This document shows, piece after piece, positions 27,175-34,338 of a stretch of 64,000 nt of DNA. Within the stretch, counting starts at the first letter, position 1; the number at the start of each line of letters is the position of its first letter. A program made the position numbers and the translations under genes. Location: contig JADJCM010000001.1 of the NCBI GenBank assembly GCA_016703225.1, forward strand, positions 1,178,001 to 1,242,000. The letters are read 5' to 3'. The notes below the pieces were generated by a model that was given only the letters and a program-made list of their open reading frames with translations, was not told where the DNA came from and searched no databases. This stretch comes from Lysobacterales bacterium (GTDB lineage: Bacteria > Pseudomonadota > Gammaproteobacteria > Xanthomonadales > Ahniellaceae).

Positions 27175-28581
27175 GTGCTGACCGCGCTGCGTGGCCAGCG
27201 CCTGGCGCTGGCCGCCGGCTGCGCGCTGCTCGCACTCGCCATCCTGATGGGTGGCGGTACGCGCCAGGGCCTGGCCGCCGACCAACTATTGCAAATGCTG
27301 TCACTGCCGCTGCTGTGGCTCGCACTGATGCGTCTGCATCCCAAGGCGCTCGATCGGGGCGCACGCCTGGCCCTGGCCTGGCTGCTGCTGATGGCAACCT
27401 GGATTGCGCTGCAATTGTTGCCGCTGCCACCCACGCTGTGGATGAGGCTGCCCGAGCGAGCGGCGATCGCAGCCGATCTTGCTGCGGCCGGCGTCGCCGT
27501 CGGCTGGCGACCGATCACCTTCGATGCCACCGCCACGCTGCGCGCGGCACTGGCCTGGCTGCCACCCATTGCGTTGGCGCTGGCCGCGCTCGGTCTCGAC
27601 AGCCATTCGCGGGTGCGGATGGTGCAGGCACTGCTGCTGATCTGCGTGTTCGCCATCCTGATCGGCTTCGCCCAACTCGCCGGCGGTCAGCACAGTCCGT
27701 TGCGCTGGCATACCCATACCAACACGCTCGAAGCGGTCGGGCCGTTTGCGAACCGCAATCACTTCGCCAGTCTGCTGGCACTGGCCGTGCCACTGGCGAC
27801 AGCATGGATCATCAGCGCGACGCGGCCGCGACCACGGCAGATGGCAGTGCTCACCCACAACACCCGCCTCGGCGTCGCAATCACGATTCTGGTCCTGCTC
27901 CTGGTCGGCATCGCGGTCAGTCGCTCGCGTGCAGGGCTGCTGCTCGCCGCTGTCGCGGTCGTGTTGTCCGCGGCCCTGGCCTGGCGCAATCACCAGGAGT
28001 CTCCGCTGCGCGCCCACGCGCCTGGCGCCCGCCGTTGGTTGGCGCTGGCGGGATTGCTGGGCCTGGTGTTCGGCATTCAGTACGGCCTGGTCGGACTGCT
28101 CGACCGCGTGCAGCAAGACCCATTTGAAGACATGCGCTGGCGAATCGCCGCCAACACCCTGCAGGCGGCACGCGCGCTCGCACCCACCGGCGCCGGAGCC
28201 GGAACGTTTCCGGTGACCTATGTGCAGTTCGAGCCAGCCGAGCAACGCAGCGCGTTCTTCGTGAACCGCGCCCACAACGACTGGGCCGAATGGTGGCTCG
28301 AGGGCGGACTGCCGATGCTGCTGCTGTTGCTTGTTGCACTGCTGATTCTGCTGCGCGCCACCCTGGCCGCCTGGCGGTCGCAAGGCGAATACGCGCCGTG
28401 GCGACGCGCGGCCACGTTCAGCGTCTGGCTGGTGCTGCTGCATTCGCTAGTCGATTATCCGCTTCGCACCACCGCGATCGCGACCGTCACTGCCCTCCTG
28501 CTCGCGATCGTCTTCGCGGCGCGTCGTGGCAATGGCCACGCCGCGCAGGACACGCGTGCAACGCCCGACGCTGGACCCTGA
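27175..28581 (+). CDS. O-antigen ligase/polymerase family protein (Wzy/WaaL type)
   Basis: A 468-residue protein with about eleven membrane helices. The family signature GPFANRNHFASLLALAVP and the large periplasmic loop with RAHNDWAEWWLEGGL are characteristic of the Wzy_C/O-antigen ligase fold. It probably polymerises undecaprenyl-linked repeats in the periplasm together with the Wzc-like protein. The GTG at 27175 is preferred because the TTG at 27133 lies on the terminator hairpin. It ends just before the sugar dehydrogenase gene. Confidence 0.85.
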   Translation: MLTALRGQRLALAAGCALLALAILMGGGTRQGLAADQLLQMLSLPLLWLALMRLHPKALDRGARLALAWLLLMATWIALQLLPLPPTLWMRLPERAAIAADLAAAGVAVGWRPITFDATATLRAALAWLPPIALALAALGLDSHSRVRMVQALLLICVFAILIGFAQLAGGQHSPLRWHTHTNTLEAVGPFANRNHFASLLALAVPLATAWIISATRPRPRQMAVLTHNTRLGVAITILVLLLVGIAVSRSRAGLLLAAVAVVLSAALAWRNHQESPLRAHAPGARRWLALAGLLGLVFGIQYGLVGLLDRVQQDPFEDMRWRIAANTLQAARALAPTGAGAGTFPVTYVQFEPAEQRSAFFVNRAHNDWAEWWLEGGLPMLLLLLVALLILLRATLAAWRSQGEYAPWRRAATFSVWLVLLHSLVDYPLRTTAIATVTALLLAIVFAARRGNGHAAQDTRATPDAGP

Positions 28582-28621
28582 AGCGGTTTCTGGCAAGATC
28601 ACGCGGTTCACGGACACACGC

Positions 28622-29902
28622 ATGTCGCCAGCACCAGAACATCGCATCGCCATCATCGGACTCGGCTACGTCGGCCTGCCGCTCGCAACCGAGTTTGGCA
28701 AGCGGTTCGATACCCTCGGATTCGACATCGACGCACAGCGCATCGAGGAGCTGTGCCGCGGCCACGACCGAACCGGCGAACTCGAGACCGACCAGATCAA
28801 CGCTGCCGCGCGACTGCGTTTCCGCGACGACGCAGCGGCTCTCGCGGACTGCAACACCTTCGTCGTCACCGTGCCCACGCCGATCGACGCACACAAGCGG
28901 CCGGATTTTACGCCGCTGATCCGCGCCAGCCGGATGATCGGCGCGGTACTGCAGCGCGGCCAACTGGTGATCTATGAATCGACCGTGTATCCGGGCGCGA
29001 CTGAAGAGATCTGCGTGCCGGAGCTGGAGCGCGCATCGGGATTGAAATTCAACATCGACTTCACGGTCGGCTACAGCCCCGAGCGCATCAATCCCGGTGA
29101 CCGCCAGCGCACCCTGGCCTCGATTCCGAAAGTGACCTCGGGCTCGACGCCGGAGGCGGCCGAACGCGTCGATGCCTTGTACCGGAGCATCATCTCCGCC
29201 GGCACGCACCGCGCGCCGAGCATCAAGGTCGCGGAGGCGGCGAAAGTGATCGAGAACACCCAGCGCGATGCCAACATCGCGCTGATCAACGAGTTCGCGC
29301 TGATCTTCCACCGCCTCGGCATCGATACCAGCGAAGTGCTCGAAGCCGCCGGCAGCAAGTGGAACTTCCTGCCGTTCCGGCCCGGCCTGGTCGGCGGCCA
29401 CTGCATCGGTGTCGATCCCTACTACCTGATCCAGAAGGCGCAGTCGGCCGGCTACTACCCCGACATCCTGCTCGCCTGCCGGCGCATCAACGACGCCATG
29501 GGCCAACACGTCGCCGCCGAAGTGGTGAAGCTGATGGTACGCAAGGGCCATGCAGTCGCGAACGCGCGCGTGCTGGTGCTCGGTCTCACCTTCAAGGAAA
29601 ACTGCCCGGACCTGCGCAACACCCGTGTGGTCGAACTGGTGCGTGAGCTCGAAAGTTTCGGCGCCCGTGTCGACGTGCACGACCCGTGGGCCGATGTCGC
29701 CGAAGCGAAGCGCGAATACGGGCTCGACGTGCTCGCCGCACTGCCGGCGCCTGGCAGCTATGACGCCATCGTCGTCGCGGTTGCGCATGACGCCTTCCGC
29801 GATCTCGGCGTCGACGGCCTGCATCGCCTCGCCAATGGCCGCGCCGTGATCTACGACATCAAGAGCCTGTTCCCCAAGGACGCCGTCGACGCGCGGCTTT
29901 GA
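28622..29902 (+). CDS. UDP-sugar 6-dehydrogenase, TviB/WbpA type
   Basis: A 426-residue NAD-dependent nucleotide-sugar dehydrogenase. It shows the Rossmann start IAIIGLGYVGLPLATEFG, YESTVYPGATEE, the Lys/Asn region KVAEAAKVIENTQRDANIALINE, and the catalytic cysteine in GLVGGHCIGVDPYYL. The sequence is closest in character to TviB/WbpA enzymes, which oxidise UDP-GlcNAc or UDP-GalNAc to the uronic acid, rather than to UDP-glucose dehydrogenase. Substrate is an inference. The ATG at 28622 gives the usual N-terminus. The product could feed the epimerase and the AsnB amidotransferases downstream. Confidence 0.92.
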   Translation: MSPAPEHRIAIIGLGYVGLPLATEFGKRFDTLGFDIDAQRIEELCRGHDRTGELETDQINAAARLRFRDDAAALADCNTFVVTVPTPIDAHKRPDFTPLIRASRMIGAVLQRGQLVIYESTVYPGATEEICVPELERASGLKFNIDFTVGYSPERINPGDRQRTLASIPKVTSGSTPEAAERVDALYRSIISAGTHRAPSIKVAEAAKVIENTQRDANIALINEFALIFHRLGIDTSEVLEAAGSKWNFLPFRPGLVGGHCIGVDPYYLIQKAQSAGYYPDILLACRRINDAMGQHVAAEVVKLMVRKGHAVANARVLVLGLTFKENCPDLRNTRVVELVRELESFGARVDVHDPWADVAEAKREYGLDVLAALPAPGSYDAIVVAVAHDAFRDLGVDGLHRLANGRAVIYDIKSLFPKDAVDARL

Positions 29903-29929
29903 ACCAACCCGCCGACAGGCATGATGCGC

Positions 29930-30109
29930 GTAGGGTGTGCCGAGCACCGCGAGGCGCACCATCCCAAGGTCACGCATCACCTTTGTCCCACCATCCCGCA
30001 ATCGCACCAATCCAACCGCGGCGATGCGGGCGGGAATGCGACGGTGCGCGCCGCAGGATGACCGCGTGAATCCGCGACGGTGCGCGCCGCGATGCGGCGC
30101 ACACCCTAC
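29930..30109. repeat. Dispersed-repeat-like intergenic block
   Basis: An 11-base inverted repeat (29930-29940 with 30099-30109; GTAGGGTGTGC) brackets the block. Inside, a 17-base unit beginning GCGACGGTGCGC is repeated directly at 30038-30054 and 30074-30090. The GTAGGGTG...GCGCACC pattern looks like the dispersed non-coding repeats of many proteobacteria. No gene is seen here. Confidence 0.55.
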
Positions 30110-30140
30110 ATCGGCCTCGCGTCGTCGGTTCGTGCGCGGC

Positions 30141-30169
30141 TTGCGAACCTCGCGCCCATCGCCTATGGT
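30141..30169 (+). promoter_or_regulatory. Candidate sigma-70 promoter of rfaH
   Basis: TTGCGA at 30141-30146 and TATGGT at 30164-30169 are spaced by exactly 17 bases, each matching consensus at four of six positions. Transcription would start near 30176, inside the inverted repeat at 30170-30190 and about 28 bases before the rfaH start. Confidence 0.5.
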
Positions 30170-30190
30170 TGCGTTCAATGCTTGAACGCA
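30170..30190. promoter_or_regulatory. Inverted repeat overlapping the predicted rfaH transcription start
   Basis: A perfect 9-base inverted repeat (TGCGTTCAA / TTGAACGCA) has a 3-base spacer. It lies directly behind the candidate -10 box and 13 bases before the GTG of rfaH. It could be a repressor operator or a 5'-leader hairpin. Confidence 0.5.
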
Positions 30191-30203
30191 GGGCGGAAAT
30201 CGC

Positions 30204-30707
30204 GTGCAGTCCTGGTTTGCGGTGCTGACGAAACCACGTGCGGAGGCGGTCGCGCAGGAACATCTTGCGCGCCAGGGTTACGAATGCCTGTTCCCGCGCG
30301 TGCGCCGCATGTTGCGCAATGCGCGCGGCCTGGAAGCGCGGGTCGAGTCGCTGTTTCCGCGCTACCTGTTCCTGCGTGCCGATCCCGACACCACCTCCCT
30401 CGCAGCCGTGCGTTCGACGCGCGGCGCGGTCGGCCTGGTGCGTTTCGGCGGCGAACCGACGCGCGTGCCCGATGCGGTGGTGGCGCGCATCCAGCGCCGC
30501 ATCGACGCTGACGATGGCTACGTGCGCCTGGAAGCACCCGAGCTGGTCGCCGGCGAACGCGTGCGCATCACCGAAGGTGCACTGAGCGGACTCGAGGGCA
30601 TCTTCCGCTGCCGCGAGTCCGGTGATCGCGTGCGCCTGCTGCTGGAACTGCTCGGCTGCAGCCGCGAGATCGTGGTGCCGCGCACGCAATTGGCTCTGCA
30701 ACTGTAA
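30204..30707 (+). CDS. rfaH: Transcription antiterminator RfaH (specialised NusG paralogue)
   Basis: A 167-residue NusG-family protein. The NGN domain spans about 1-100 (WFAVLTKPRAEAVAQEHLARQGYECLFP, then LFPRYLFLRADPD). A KOW-type C-terminal domain follows from about 108 (LVAGERVRITEGALSGLEGIF). The size and the RQGYECLFPR segment fit RfaH rather than housekeeping NusG. RfaH is recruited to RNA polymerase paused at ops elements and suppresses termination in long surface-polysaccharide operons. An ops element lies 88 bases past its stop, just ahead of the long operon. The start is a GTG. Confidence 0.93.
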   Translation: MQSWFAVLTKPRAEAVAQEHLARQGYECLFPRVRRMLRNARGLEARVESLFPRYLFLRADPDTTSLAAVRSTRGAVGLVRFGGEPTRVPDAVVARIQRRIDADDGYVRLEAPELVAGERVRITEGALSGLEGIFRCRESGDRVRLLLELLGCSREIVVPRTQLALQL

Positions 30708-30708
30708 G

Positions 30709-30797
30709 CGCGGCCCCGGCCGCGACCACGTCGCCGCGTGCAGCGACGACGTGCCACAACAAGACAACGGCCCTGCGGAATGGCCTGCATCGCAGGG
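30709..30797 (+). other. Three hairpins in the leader ahead of the ops element
   Basis: Stems are 30709-30715/30718-30724, 30727-30733/30747-30753 and 30771-30777/30791-30797. The last right arm shares its two final G residues with the ops element. JUMPstart leaders in enterobacteria also place structure immediately before ops. No T-tract is present, so these are not simple terminators. Confidence 0.55.
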
Positions 30798-30807
30798 CGG
30801 TAGCGTC
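30796..30807 (+). promoter_or_regulatory. ops element (RfaH recruitment/pause site)
   Basis: GGCGGTAGCGTC differs from the enterobacterial ops sequence GGCGGTAGCGTG only at the last base. It is preceded by GCAG, as in JUMPstart leaders (CAGGGGCGGTAGCGT). It sits between the rfaH gene and the EPS-type MarR gene, 12 bases before that ATG, exactly where an RfaH-dependent operon leader would be. No other copy was noticed in the window. Confidence 0.88.
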
Positions 30808-30818
30808 CCCGGCACCCG

Positions 30819-31154
30819 ATGAACGACGAACTCCGACTGCGCCTGCTGCGCCAGCTCACCGAACATCCGGAGCTGTCGCAGCGCGAGATCGCGCAACGCC
30901 TGGGCCTCTCGCTCGGCAAGACCAACTACTGCCTGCGTGCACTGATCGACAAGGGCTGGGTCAAGGTCAACAACTTCCGCACCAGCAACAACAAGCTGGC
31001 CTATGCCTACGTGCTCACCCCCAGCGGCCTGCGCGCCAAGATCAACGCGACCAGCACCTTCCTGCGCCGCAAGCAGGACGAATACGTGCAGCTCGAACGC
31101 GAAATCGCCGAACTCCGCGAAGAGGTCGAACGCAGCCATGTACGCCGCGCCTGA
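30819..31154 (+). CDS. MarR-family EPS-associated transcriptional regulator
   Basis: A 111-residue winged-helix protein. The helix-turn-helix is LSQREIAQRLGLSLGKTNYCLRAL and the wing runs through VNNFRTSNNKLAYAYVLT. The C-terminus is a coiled coil (KQDEYVQLEREIAELREEVE). Small proteins of this type are recurrent in exopolysaccharide loci (TIGR04176-like). It is the first gene behind the ops element. The next gene starts directly after its stop. Its target is unknown; the inverted repeat near the rfaH promoter is one candidate (inference). Confidence 0.9.
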   Translation: MNDELRLRLLRQLTEHPELSQREIAQRLGLSLGKTNYCLRALIDKGWVKVNNFRTSNNKLAYAYVLTPSGLRAKINATSTFLRRKQDEYVQLEREIAELREEVERSHVRRA

Positions 31155-32171
31155 ATGAACCCCATCCTCGTCACCGGCACCGCCGGCTTCATCGGGTACC
31201 ACGTTGCCGAGCGTCTGCTCGCACGCGGCGAGCACGTGCTCGGCCTCGACAACCTCAGTGATTACTACGACGTCACGCTGAAGCAGGCGCGGCTGGCGCG
31301 GCTGCAGGCGCACGCGAACTACCGGCATGTCAGCGCCGACCTCGCTGATCGCGCCGCGATCGAGACGGTGTTCGCGACGCACAGGCCGGCGACCGTGGTG
31401 CATCTCGCGGCCCAGGCCGGGGTGCGTTACGCCGCCGAGAATCCGCACGTCTACGTGTCCAGCAACATCACCGGCTTCCTGCACGTGCTCGAAGGCTGCC
31501 GCCGTCATGGCGTCAAGCATCTGGTGTACGCCTCGACCAGTTCGGTCTATGGCGGCAACACCTCGATGCCGTTCTCCGAGCATCAGGCCACCGCGCATCC
31601 GCTCACGCTCTATGCGGCGACCAAGAAGTCGAACGAGATGATGGCGCACAGTTATGCGCATCTGTTCGGCCTGCCTTGCACCGGCCTGCGCTTCTTCACT
31701 GTCTACGGCCCCTGGGGCCGACCGGACATGGCGCTGTTCCTGTTCACCAAGTCCATCCTCGCCGGTGAACCGCTGAAGGTCTTCAACCACGGCCACCACA
31801 AGCGCAGCTTCACCTATGTCGACGACATCGTCGAAGGCATCGTGCGCAGCCTCGATCGCCCGCCGCAGCCGAACCCGCAGTGGAACGCCGCCGCACCCGA
31901 CCCGGCCACCAGCAGCGCGCCCTATCGCCTGTTCAACATCGGCAGCACGAGCACGGTGCAGTTGCTGCGTTACATCGAAGTGCTGGAACAGTGCCTCGGC
32001 CGCAAGGCCACGCTCGAGCTGCTGCCGCTGCAGGCCGGCGACGTGCCCGACACCGAAGCCGACTGCCACGACCTCGCACTCGCCACCGGCTACGAACCAC
32101 AGATCACCGTCGAGCAGGGCATACCGCGATTTGTCGACTGGTATCGCGGCTACTACGGAGTCGGTGCATGA
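31155..32171 (+). CDS. NAD-dependent epimerase, UDP-glucuronate 4-epimerase type
   Basis: A 338-residue extended short-chain dehydrogenase/reductase. It has the nucleotide motif TGTAGFIGYHVAERLL, catalytic Ser-Tyr-Lys residues in YASTSSVYGG and LYAATKKSNE, and RSFTYVDDIVEGI. The C-terminal pattern GDVPDTEADCHDLALATGYEPQ is typical of UDP-glucuronate 4-epimerases (CapI/LspL group). It would interconvert UDP-uronic acids such as GlcA and GalA, or their N-acetyl forms if fed by the TviB-type dehydrogenase upstream. ATGA overlap with galE. Confidence 0.88.
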   Translation: MNPILVTGTAGFIGYHVAERLLARGEHVLGLDNLSDYYDVTLKQARLARLQAHANYRHVSADLADRAAIETVFATHRPATVVHLAAQAGVRYAAENPHVYVSSNITGFLHVLEGCRRHGVKHLVYASTSSVYGGNTSMPFSEHQATAHPLTLYAATKKSNEMMAHSYAHLFGLPCTGLRFFTVYGPWGRPDMALFLFTKSILAGEPLKVFNHGHHKRSFTYVDDIVEGIVRSLDRPPQPNPQWNAAAPDPATSSAPYRLFNIGSTSTVQLLRYIEVLEQCLGRKATLELLPLQAGDVPDTEADCHDLALATGYEPQITVEQGIPRFVDWYRGYYGVGA

Positions 32172-33169
32172 GCGTGGTGCTGGTCACCGGTGGCGCCGGC
32201 TACATCGGCAGTCACGCGTGCAAGATGCTGGCGGAGGCCGGGCATACGCCGGTGGTGTTCGACAATCTCTCGCAGGGCCATCGCTGGGCGGTGCGCTGGG
32301 GTCCGCTGATCGTCGCCGATACCGCCGACCGCACAGCGCTCGATGCCGCGTTCGCGCAGTGGCGGCCGGATGCAGTGATGCATTTCGCCGCGTTCGCCCA
32401 GGTGGGGGAGTCGGTACTGGATCCGGGCAAGTACTACCGCAACAACGTGGCCGCCACGCTCTCGCTGCTCGAGGCGATGCGCGACCATGGCGTCGACCGC
32501 TTCGTGTTCTCCAGCACCTGCGCGACCTATGGCGTCCCTCTGCAGCAGCGGCTGGACGAGACCCATCCGCAGCGACCGATCAATCCCTACGGCCAGTCCA
32601 AGCTGATGGTCGAACAGATGCTCGCCGACTTCGCCCATGCCCATGGGCTGCGGGCCACCGCGCTGCGCTACTTCAACGCCGCCGGTGCCGAACCCGAAGC
32701 CGGCATCGGCGAGGCGCACGATCCGCAGACGCACCTCATTCCGCTGGCGCTCGAAGCCGCGCTCGGGTTGCGAAGTCTCGCGATCTTCGGCGACGACTAC
32801 GACACCCCGGATGGCACCGGCGTGCGCGACTACATCCACGTCAGCGACCTGGCACACGCGCATCTGCTGGCGCTCGATGCCATGCAGAGCGCCGCGCCCG
32901 GCCTTCGCGCCTACAACCTGGGCAATGGCCTCGGCTATTCGGTGCGCGAGGTCATTGCGGCCGCCGAGCGGCTCAGCGGAAGAGCGGTTCCGTGCACGGT
33001 CGGACCCCGCCGCGCCGGAGATCCCGCCATGCTGGTCGCCGACGCCAGCAAGATCCGCAACGAGCTCGGCTGGGTGCCGCGCCATCCCGATCTCGAAACC
33101 ATCGTGGCGTCGACCTGGCGCTGGCTGCAATGCCGTGACCGCATGCTCGCGGAGGCGGCGTCGGCATGA
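32168..33169 (+). CDS. galE: UDP-glucose 4-epimerase GalE
   Basis: A 333-residue SDR epimerase. TGGAGYIGSHACKML, FSSTCATYG, the catalytic PINPYGQSKLMVEQML and RYFNAAGAEPEAGIGE are all GalE hallmarks. It interconverts UDP-Glc and UDP-Gal, and possibly the N-acetyl forms. It starts within the preceding stop (ATGA) and its own stop overlaps the wzm start (ATGA), so the three genes are translationally coupled. Confidence 0.95.
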   Translation: MSVVLVTGGAGYIGSHACKMLAEAGHTPVVFDNLSQGHRWAVRWGPLIVADTADRTALDAAFAQWRPDAVMHFAAFAQVGESVLDPGKYYRNNVAATLSLLEAMRDHGVDRFVFSSTCATYGVPLQQRLDETHPQRPINPYGQSKLMVEQMLADFAHAHGLRATALRYFNAAGAEPEAGIGEAHDPQTHLIPLALEAALGLRSLAIFGDDYDTPDGTGVRDYIHVSDLAHAHLLALDAMQSAAPGLRAYNLGNGLGYSVREVIAAAERLSGRAVPCTVGPRRAGDPAMLVADASKIRNELGWVPRHPDLETIVASTWRWLQCRDRMLAEAASA

Positions 33170-34029
33170 ACACGCGCGACGACGCGCTGCACGACCAGGT
33201 CTTCGGCCATCAGCATGTCACCGAGATTGGCAGCGGCGTGCGCTCGTTGCGCGCCGACCTGCGCGAGATCTGGGCCTATCGCGACCTGCTGAGCCTGCTG
33301 ATTCGCCGCGACATCAGCGTGCGCTACAAGCAAAGCGCGATCGGCATCGCCTGGGCGGTGGTGCAGCCGATCGTGCTGATGACGATCTTCAGCATCGTCT
33401 TCGGCCGCTTCGCCAAGCTGCCATCCGAAGGTTATCCGTACTCGGTGTTCACGCTGTGCGCCTTGCTGCCCTGGCTGTATTTCGCGCGGGCGTTGAGCGG
33501 CACCAGCGACAGCATCGTCGGTGCTTCGAACCTGGTGACCAAGGTCTACTTCCCGCGCCTGATCATCCCGATCAGCAAGACCGTCTCCGGCCTGATCGAT
33601 TTCGCGATCGCGTTCGGCATCCTCGCTGTCGTGCTCGCCTGGTATCGCATCGTGCCTGGCGTCGCGATCCTGCTGCTGCCGGTGTTCATCGCCATGACCA
33701 TGCTGACCGCGTTCGCGATCGGCCTGTGGCTGACCGCGCTGAACGTGAAGTACCGCGACATCGGCCTGCTGGTGCCGTTCATGACCCAGATCTGGATGTA
33801 CGCGTCGCCGATCGCGTATTCGACCACCCTGGTACCCGAGCACTGGCGCTGGATCTACAGCCTGAACCCGATCGTCGGCGTGGTTGAAGGATTCCGCTGG
33901 GCCCTGCTCGGCAAGGCGCCACCGGCGATGGGACCGATGCTGCTGTCGCTGGCGATCGTCGTGCTGCTGCTGATCACCGGCCTCGTGCATTTCCGCCGCA
34001 CCGAACGCACCTTCGCGGACATCATCTGA
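33166..34029 (+). CDS. wzm: ABC polysaccharide exporter permease (Wzm/TagG type)
   Basis: A 287-residue ABC-2 permease with six predicted membrane helices. The cytoplasmic N-terminus ends in LLIRRDISVRYKQSAIGIAW, the classic entry motif of Wzm/KpsM/TagG proteins. With Wzt it exports a completed lipid-linked polysaccharide across the inner membrane. Its presence next to a Wzy/Wzc set means the locus encodes two export logics. The stop overlaps an ATG of the repeat-encoded reading frame (TGATG), and the Wzt gene follows only after a 310-base repeat array. Confidence 0.94.
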   Translation: MNTRDDALHDQVFGHQHVTEIGSGVRSLRADLREIWAYRDLLSLLIRRDISVRYKQSAIGIAWAVVQPIVLMTIFSIVFGRFAKLPSEGYPYSVFTLCALLPWLYFARALSGTSDSIVGASNLVTKVYFPRLIIPISKTVSGLIDFAIAFGILAVVLAWYRIVPGVAILLLPVFIAMTMLTAFAIGLWLTALNVKYRDIGLLVPFMTQIWMYASPIAYSTTLVPEHWRWIYSLNPIVGVVEGFRWALLGKAPPAMGPMLLSLAIVVLLLITGLVHFRRTERTFADII

Positions 34030-34045
34030 TGACTCGCCCGTCTCC

Positions 34046-34327
34046 GTTCGCCCTGAGTTCGTCGAAGGGCGGTTGCGTCCAGCAGAGAGAGGCCGTTCGC
34101 CCTGAGCCTGTCCAAGGGCGCTGCCCCACAACCCCCGTTCGCCCTGAGCCTGTCGAAGGGCGCTGCCCCACAACCCCCGTTCGCCCTGAGCCTGTCCAAG
34201 GGCGCTGCCCCACAACCCCCGTTCGCCCTGAGCCTGTCGAAGGGGCTGCCCCACAACCCCCGTTCGCCCTGAGCCTGTCGAAGGGCGCTGCCCCACAACC
34301 CCCGTTCGCCCTGAGCCTGTCGAAGGG
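34046..34327. repeat. Tandem array of a dispersed GTTCGCCCTGAGCCTGTC element between wzm and wzt
   Basis: A 42-base unit starting GTTCGCCCTGAGCCTGTC is repeated from 34095: units at 34095, 34137, 34179, 34221 (41 bases, one C missing), 34262 and a partial unit at 34304-34327. A diverged copy starts at 34046. Units alternate between TGTCCAAGGG and TGTCGAAGGG. The core GCCCTGAGCCTGTCGAAGGGC is a dispersed repeat known in many high-GC proteobacteria. It fills nearly the whole gap between the two exporter genes. Confidence 0.93.
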
Positions 34328-34338
34328 CGTCCTCGTCA

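Noticed and set aside
28487..30178. A 563-codon leftward open frame across the sugar dehydrogenase
   Set aside because: Antisense to a gene with complete dehydrogenase motifs; His/Arg-rich without domains.
29970..32069. A 699-codon leftward open frame across rfaH and the epimerase
   Set aside because: The sense-strand genes have unmistakable family motifs; this frame has none.
34046..34327. CRISPR array
   Set aside because: Units are contiguous with no variable spacers and there are no cas genes.
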